Shown here: positions 59,724 to 64,000 of the stretch, piece by piece
How positions within the stretch are numbered: position 1 is the stretch's first letter
Layout of the letters: each line of letters starts with the position of its first letter
Origin: Stutzerimonas kunmingensis
GTDB lineage: Bacteria > Pseudomonadota > Gammaproteobacteria > Pseudomonadales > Pseudomonadaceae
Length of the DNA stretch: 64,000 nucleotides
Assembly: GCF_014764705.1 (NCBI RefSeq)
Contig: NZ_JACXXG010000001.1
Span: 299,785-363,784 of the forward strand
Reading direction: 5' to 3'
The notes under the pieces: generated by a model
Seen by the model: only the letters and a program-made list of their open reading frames with translations
Database searches by the model: none
Told to the model about the DNA's origin: nothing
Made by a program: the position numbers and the translations under genes

Positions 59724-60080
59724 TGCATTGGCCAGTGGCGGGGCGTTGCCAGTAGAAGCCGGCGGCGGCGATAAAGTTCGCCGAGGTTGAACGATGCAAT
59801 GTTCGGTTTTGAGAGCTGGTCGGAGCTTCGAGCCTTGTGCCAGAGCCGCTGATGGCCAACACTTCGCGGCTGGATGACCGGGCATCTCCAACCGATACTG
59901 AACAGTCACCGCCATTCCAATAACGATCAGCCTGCGAATTCGTTCGCCGTGCGCTGATCCCGCGCTACACATCTCGGCAGCGCCCTACCAGGCGTGGGCT
60001 GAACCACATTCAATCGCAAAACCACTCGAACGGAGCTCACGAGGCGCCGTGCCGAGCTTATTTCCCGTGGGGGTATAAAG
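59724..60080. other. Divergent intergenic region, no clear feature
   Basis: About 357 bp between the reductase and the truncated dctP-like gene. No repeat, hairpin or recognisable promoter was found. Confidence 0.4.
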
Positions 60081-60866
60081 TTGTTCAAGTCTCTGGTTGT
60101 TGCGCCCTGTGCGGCGCTGTTCCTGCTGCTGTCGCCAGTCATCACGCAAGCCGCGGAACCCATCGTCATCAAGTTCGCCCACGTGGTCGGCGACGACACG
60201 CCGAAGGGCAAGGGCGCGCTGCTGTTCCAGAAGCTGGTGCGCGAGCGCCTGGCCGGCCAGGTCGAGGTCGAGGTGTACCCGAATTCGACGCTGGTCGGCG
60301 ACGCCGACGAGATGCAGGCACTGCTGGACAACAAGGTGCAGATGCTGGCGCCCTCGCTGTCCAAGTTCATCGAGTATTCGCCGAAGCTGGAAGTGCTCGA
60401 GTCGCAGTTCGCCGCCGTCGGTGCCAAGCCGGTCGTGCTGCCGTTCGCCAAGGTCTATGAATCGCTCAAGGGCGGTGTGGTCCAGGGCGCCGAGAATCCC
60501 TGGTCGAACATCCTCAGCCAGAACATGCACAGCGTTCAGCCGTACATCACCGAGAGCAACCATGGCGTGCTCGACTACATGCTGATTACCAACAACGAGT
60601 TCTGGCTGAGCATGCCCTTCGCCATACGCTCGGAGCTGGAGGGCATCATTCTCGAGGTGACCCAGGCGGTGAACCGAGAGGCCGCGGCCGTGAATCGCCG
60701 CGATCGCGAGCGCATTCTCGCCAGCGGCAGCAGCCAGCTGATCACCCTGACGCCGGAAGAGCGCCAGGCCTGGCGCGAGCAGATGCTGCCGGTCTGGAAA
60801 ACCTACGAAGCGGAAATCGGCGCCGACCTGATTCGCGCGGCAATGACGGTCAACCGTCGCCGTTGA
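60081..60866 (+). pseudogene. DctP-type TRAP solute-binding protein with an internal deletion
   Basis: Periplasmic C4-dicarboxylate binding protein remnant of 261 residues; family members have about 330. The signal (cut after SPVITQA) and start AEPIVIKFAHVV are normal to SPKLEVLES (residue 108). The protein then jumps to QFAAVGAKPVVLPFAKVY, which in relatives lies about 70 residues later. The skipped part holds the GYWHNGMKQLS and RVQ ligand-binding segments. The rest (ENPWSNILSQ, YITESNHGVLDYM) is intact. The start codon is TTG after GGGGGT. No dctQ or dctM genes follow. Probably non-functional. Confidence 0.75.
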
Positions 60867-61269
60867 TCCTTCCGCCCAGCTCGCCGGCTAGACAGGCCGG
60901 CGAGCTGGGACGCTCCAGTCGCTGCATTTCCTCCTCCAGCCATTCGGCCAGAACCTGAGCATTGGTCTGACGCTCGTCCTGCGCGGCGTAGATCAGCGTC
61001 AGCGTGCCGCGGCCGGCCATCTCCAGCAGCGCCCACCAGTGTTCGGGGTGGCCGGCCAGTTCGTCCCGATAGCGCTGGCGAAACGTCGCAAACCCGATCT
61101 CCCCGCCCTTGAACGCCTTGCGCAGTGCCGTGGAAGGCGCCAGGTCCGGCAGCCATGCGTGCAGCGCCAAGGTGTCCTTGCGGCAGCCCCTTGGCCACAA
61201 CCGGTCGACCAGTATGCGCTGGCCGTCTTCCAGCGACGGCGGTTCGTATGCGCGTTTGCACTGAATCAT
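60850..61269 (-). CDS. DUF488 family protein
   Basis: Protein of 139 residues with the DUF488 core (RILVDRLWPRGCRKD, WLPDLAPSTALRKAF, TLIYAAQDERQTNA). Function unknown; some relatives are linked to MarR-type regulation. GGAGG five bases before ATG 61269 supports that start; GTG 61275 is an alternative. Its end overlaps the convergent dctP remnant by 17 bases. Confidence 0.85.
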   Translation of the reverse strand: MIQCKRAYEPPSLEDGQRILVDRLWPRGCRKDTLALHAWLPDLAPSTALRKAFKGGEIGFATFRQRYRDELAGHPEHWWALLEMAGRGTLTLIYAAQDERQTNAQVLAEWLEEEMQRLERPSSPACLAGELGGRINGDG

Positions 61270-61477
61270 CAGCACCTCCGGAGCCTGCCTCTGAGTCTAG
61301 GTAAAAGATACTGAAGTGCCAGGGTTAAAAATACTCTGCGAATGGTTTTTATGACTTATAACGTACTGGTCATATCTACCCTTAATTTATTATCTATCTG
61401 ATTTTATTGGGTTAAATATTGGGCACGATTCGTGAAAAAGAGAGTGGGTGCAACTCATTACTCGATAGGAGCGTGAC

Positions 61478-61831
61478 ATGAAAAAGGCAATGGTTCTGAT
61501 GGCAGCAGCAGCGATTCTGGCAAGCGGTCTGGCCAGCGCAGACGAGGTTCTGGAAGTGCATGAGGACCGCGCGGTCGGCGGCGGTTTCGGTGGGCTCAGT
61601 GGCTTCATGCTCGGAGCTGCGGCGGGTGGCCCGGTCGGGGCGCTGGTCGGTGGCGGCATCGGCTACCTGATGGGGCAGGGCGCGCAGCAGGCTGCCGGGC
61701 TCGAACAGACACTGTATGTGGTCAAGCGCGAAGATGGCAGCGTTGCGCGCATTCGTACGTCCGATGACCGCTTCCTGCAGGGGCAGCACATCGAACGTGA
61801 CGGCGCGCGGATCACCGCCGCGGCGAAATGA
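61478..61831 (+). CDS. Glycine-zipper outer-membrane-type small protein
   Basis: Protein of 117 residues with a Sec signal (cut after SGLASA). A glycine-zipper helix (GGGFGGLSGFMLGAAAGG then PVGALVGGGIGYLMG) could insert into a membrane; the C-terminal half (LYVVKREDGSVARIRTSDD) is a beta domain resembling OmpA-linked SlyB/Rick_17kDa-type proteins. AGGAG precedes the ATG. The 200-base upstream gap is AT-rich. Confidence 0.75.
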   Translation: MKKAMVLMAAAAILASGLASADEVLEVHEDRAVGGGFGGLSGFMLGAAAGGPVGALVGGGIGYLMGQGAQQAAGLEQTLYVVKREDGSVARIRTSDDRFLQGQHIERDGARITAAAK

Positions 61832-61901
61832 CGGCGGGCAGGTAGTCCCGCGGCGGGTTGTTGGGGGATGATCGCGGCTGACTGACACCGAGGAGGCGCT
61901 G

Positions 61902-62342
61902 ATGAGTTATTCCGTTCTGCACGTGGTGCATCTGCTGGCCGCGATCTTCTTCATCGGCACGCTGTTCTTCGAGGTGATGATCCTTGGCCGCATCCGTCAG
62001 CAGGTCGGCGAGCAGACCATGCCGCTGGTGGAGCGTGCGGTCGGCGCACGTTCGCGGGTGGTGCTGCACTGGGTGGTGCTGTTCGTCTACGGTGCCGGCA
62101 TCGGTCTGGGCTGGTATCACCGCCAGGCGCTGGCCGATCCGTTTGCCAGCAGCTTCGCCACCTTGCTGGCGCTGAAGGTTCTGCTGGCGATCGGCGTGTT
62201 CTTCACCTTCGGCCTGGTGGCGATCCTGCTGCGCAAGGGGCATATGACGCCGGCGCGCTACCGTGCCATCCACTGGGCGATCCTGCTGCAGATGATCGGT
62301 ATCGTGCTGCTCGCCAAGGGCATGTTCTACCTGCACTGGTGA
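61902..62342 (+). CDS. CopD-family-like membrane protein
   Basis: Protein of 146 residues with four membrane helices (about 5-25, 50-70, 82-102, 120-142). His residues lie in HVVHLLAAIFFIG, HWVVLF and HWAILLQM, in the pattern of CopD/DUF2269-type proteins proposed to handle copper or heme. The copper link is by family name only. GAGGCG precedes the ATG. Confidence 0.7.
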   Translation: MSYSVLHVVHLLAAIFFIGTLFFEVMILGRIRQQVGEQTMPLVERAVGARSRVVLHWVVLFVYGAGIGLGWYHRQALADPFASSFATLLALKVLLAIGVFFTFGLVAILLRKGHMTPARYRAIHWAILLQMIGIVLLAKGMFYLHW

Positions 62343-62509
62343 GGTTGCGCTGCATACCAGTTTTGCCAGTCGCAGTCATGATCAGGGTCAATTCGGCTGG
62401 CGCTTCGCTCCGTGCTTATCGGGCCTGATTCAGTCGCCGCAGCCTCGTTGCTTTAGCGGCAGCGGGGGCTAAGGTGGCTGCATCGTTTCCCGATCAGCAG
62501 AGGTTAGCC

Positions 62510-63760
62510 ATGGATTTCGCCTACAGCTCACGCGTCGAGGCGCTGCGCCAGCAGCTGCGCGCCTTCATGGACCAGCACATCGTGCCGCGCATCGGTGCCT
62601 GGCACGCGGAGGTGGCGGCCGGGCAGTACCCGGTGTCGTTCATGGGCGACCTCAAGGCGCTGGCCCGTTCGGAAGGGCTGTGGAATCTGTTCCTGCCGTC
62701 GCTCGGCGAAGACGAGCCGGGCATGGGCCTGAGCAATCTTGAGTACGCGCCGCTGGCGGAAATCATGGGGCGCGTGCACTGGGCTTCGGAAGTGTTCAAC
62801 TGCAACGCACCGGACACCGGCAACATGGAGCTGCTGCACATGTTCGCTACCCCCGAACAGCGTCAGCGCTGGCTCACGCCGTTGCTCGAAGGCGAGATCC
62901 GCTCGGCCTTCGCCATGACCGAACCGGACGTGCCGTCTTCCGACGCTACCAACATCCAGACGCTGATCCGTCGCGACGGCGACGACTACGTGATCAACGG
63001 TCGCAAGTGGTTCATCACCAATGCCTCGCATCCCAACTGCAAGCTCCTGATCGTGATGGGCAAGACTGACCCGAACGCCGAGACCCATCAGCAACAGAGC
63101 ATGATCCTGGTGCCGTTCGACACACCCGGTGTCGAGCTGGTGCGTAACATCCCGGTGATGAACCACATCGCCCCGGAAGGTCACAGCGAACTCCTGCTGC
63201 GCAATGTGCGGGTGCCGGCGAGCAACCTGTTGGGCAGGGAGGGCGACGGCTTCATGATGGCGCAGGCGCGCCTGGGGCCAGGGCGCATTCACCACTGCAT
63301 GCGCTCGATCGGCATGGCCGAGCTGGCGCTCGAACTGATGGTCGAGCGCTGCCAGGAGCGCAAGGCGTTCGGCAAGTACCTGCAGCAGTATTCCAATGTC
63401 GCCGACTGGATCGCCGAGTCGCGTATCGAGATCGAGCAGGCGCGACTGCTGGTGCTCAAGACCGCCTGGATGATCGACGAGGTCGGCGCCAAGGCGGCGC
63501 GCAAGGAAATCTCGATGATCAAGGCGCTGGTGCCGCGCATGCACATCAACGTGGTCGACCGCGCGATCCAGGTCTACGGCGCGATGGGCCTGACGCCGGA
63601 CACGCCGCTGGCCGACATGTGGACCGGTGGCCGCGCCCTGCGCTTTGCCGACGGCCCGGATCAGGTGCATCTGCGCAGCATTGCGAAGATGGAAATCAAG
63701 GCCAGTGAAGCCAGCCGCGGTGCCACGGCGGCTTATCTCACCCCGCCTGGTCGTCACTGA
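62510..63760 (+). CDS. Acyl-CoA dehydrogenase
   Basis: FAD-dependent enzyme of 416 residues. N-terminal helical domain, middle domain with FAMTEPDVPSSDATNI and the C-terminal helices with ERKAFGKYLQQYSNVADWIAESRIEIEQARLLV and IQVYGAMGLTPDTPLADMW. It matches the longer CaiA-type group acting on branched or long-chain acyl-CoA; the usual catalytic Glu position cannot be fixed by eye. AGAGG precedes ATG 62510. Confidence 0.92.
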   Translation: MDFAYSSRVEALRQQLRAFMDQHIVPRIGAWHAEVAAGQYPVSFMGDLKALARSEGLWNLFLPSLGEDEPGMGLSNLEYAPLAEIMGRVHWASEVFNCNAPDTGNMELLHMFATPEQRQRWLTPLLEGEIRSAFAMTEPDVPSSDATNIQTLIRRDGDDYVINGRKWFITNASHPNCKLLIVMGKTDPNAETHQQQSMILVPFDTPGVELVRNIPVMNHIAPEGHSELLLRNVRVPASNLLGREGDGFMMAQARLGPGRIHHCMRSIGMAELALELMVERCQERKAFGKYLQQYSNVADWIAESRIEIEQARLLVLKTAWMIDEVGAKAARKEISMIKALVPRMHINVVDRAIQVYGAMGLTPDTPLADMWTGGRALRFADGPDQVHLRSIAKMEIKASEASRGATAAYLTPPGRH

Positions 63761-63873
63761 TCGTGACTGCTGCTGGCCGCGCGACGCCACTGCGCGCGGC
63801 CTATCTCCCTTCTCGTGTATGCTCCGTCCTGGTGCGCTAGCTTGCGTCTCTCTCTCCTACTGGCCTAGGCTAG

Positions 63874-64000
63874 CAGGCCGTTGAAAAACTCGGCTTCAAC
63901 TGCCCCAACCCGTCCGGTTTGGCGCTTTTTCAAGCGCTTTGGCCTAACGGAGTCCACACAAGGCCTGACTTCAGGCCTTTTTGACAGGTTTCAGCACCAC
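63874..64000 (-). mobile_element. End of an insertion sequence (partial)
   Basis: Begins with CAGGCCGTTGAAAAACTCGG, a terminal inverted repeat of a type seen at IS ends in pseudomonads (IS1182-like style). Read on the minus strand, the sequence from the window edge has an open frame ending VVLKPVKKA at a stop at 63973-63971, probably the transposase C-terminus. The rest lies outside the window. Confidence 0.6.
63960..63982 (+). terminator. Hairpin with T-run inside the IS end
   Basis: Stem AAGGCCTGA / TCAGGCCTT with a two-base loop followed by TTTTT on the plus strand. It would block transcription entering the IS from the acyl-CoA dehydrogenase side. Confidence 0.6.

Overview
The window is high-GC gammaproteobacterial chromosome and most resembles the Stutzerimonas/Pseudomonas stutzeri part of the Pseudomonadaceae. 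The basis is gene content recognised by eye: a heme-less FtnA-type ferritin, dksA2 next to a COG0523 GTPase, rutABCDEF with divergent rutR, phhABC with divergent phhR, a BMP-type nucleoside ABC transporter and codBA. No rRNA, tRNA, CRISPR array or prophage was seen.

Layout. 1-2.9 kb: an RND efflux pump (permease cut by the left edge, plus lipoprotein adaptor). 3-5.5 kb: ferritin, and a chemoreceptor broken by a frameshift. 5.7-8.9 kb: copper module cueR-copA and divergent copZ, with two CueR-type operators between copA and copZ. 8.9-13.2 kb: TetR repressor, Bcr/CflA exporter, adenine deaminase, YigZ protein. 13.4-16.1 kb: a Cys-rich copper-storage-like protein, then a zinc-starvation operon (dksA2, zigA, DUF1826) behind a Zur-like palindrome. 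16.2-21.5 kb: rutABCDEF and divergent rutR with a RutR-type operator. 21.5-32.6 kb: mixed accessory and housekeeping genes (MFS/GlxA regulator, old yellow enzyme/ArsR, AraC/AhpD, CNNM protein, a large periplasmic phytase-esterase-like protein). 32.8-36 kb: a glyoxalase-like gene, an EamA transporter interrupted by an amber codon, a sorbosone-dehydrogenase-like lipoprotein. 36.4-42.5 kb: a tightly overlapping cluster of Fe/2OG oxygenase, VOC protein and four-gene BMP ABC importer. 42.5-48.4 kb: signalling and small housekeeping genes and a diheme cytochrome c. 48.4-52.5 kb: codA, codB, cyanase, PhyH-type oxygenase. 52.7-58.5 kb: phhABC, phhR, sdaA. 58.5-64 kb: thioredoxin-reductase-like protein, a DctP gene with an internal deletion, DUF488, glycine-zipper and CopD-like proteins, acyl-CoA dehydrogenase, and the end of an insertion sequence at the right edge.

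The clearest theme is nucleobase and nitrogen scavenging: uracil ring opening (rut), cytosine uptake and deamination (codBA), adenine deamination (add), a nucleoside-type importer with an attached oxygenase, and cyanase. A 12-bp palindrome in the rutA-rutR gap recurs with one mismatch about 200 bp upstream of the oxygenase/importer cluster, which suggests shared RutR-type control. A second theme is metal handling: copper (cueR, copA, copZ, Csp-like, CopD-like), zinc (dksA2, zigA) and iron (ftnA). Three genes look recently damaged by three different routes (frameshift, nonsense codon, in-frame deletion), and a 126/162-bp MITE-like element is present in two inverted copies.
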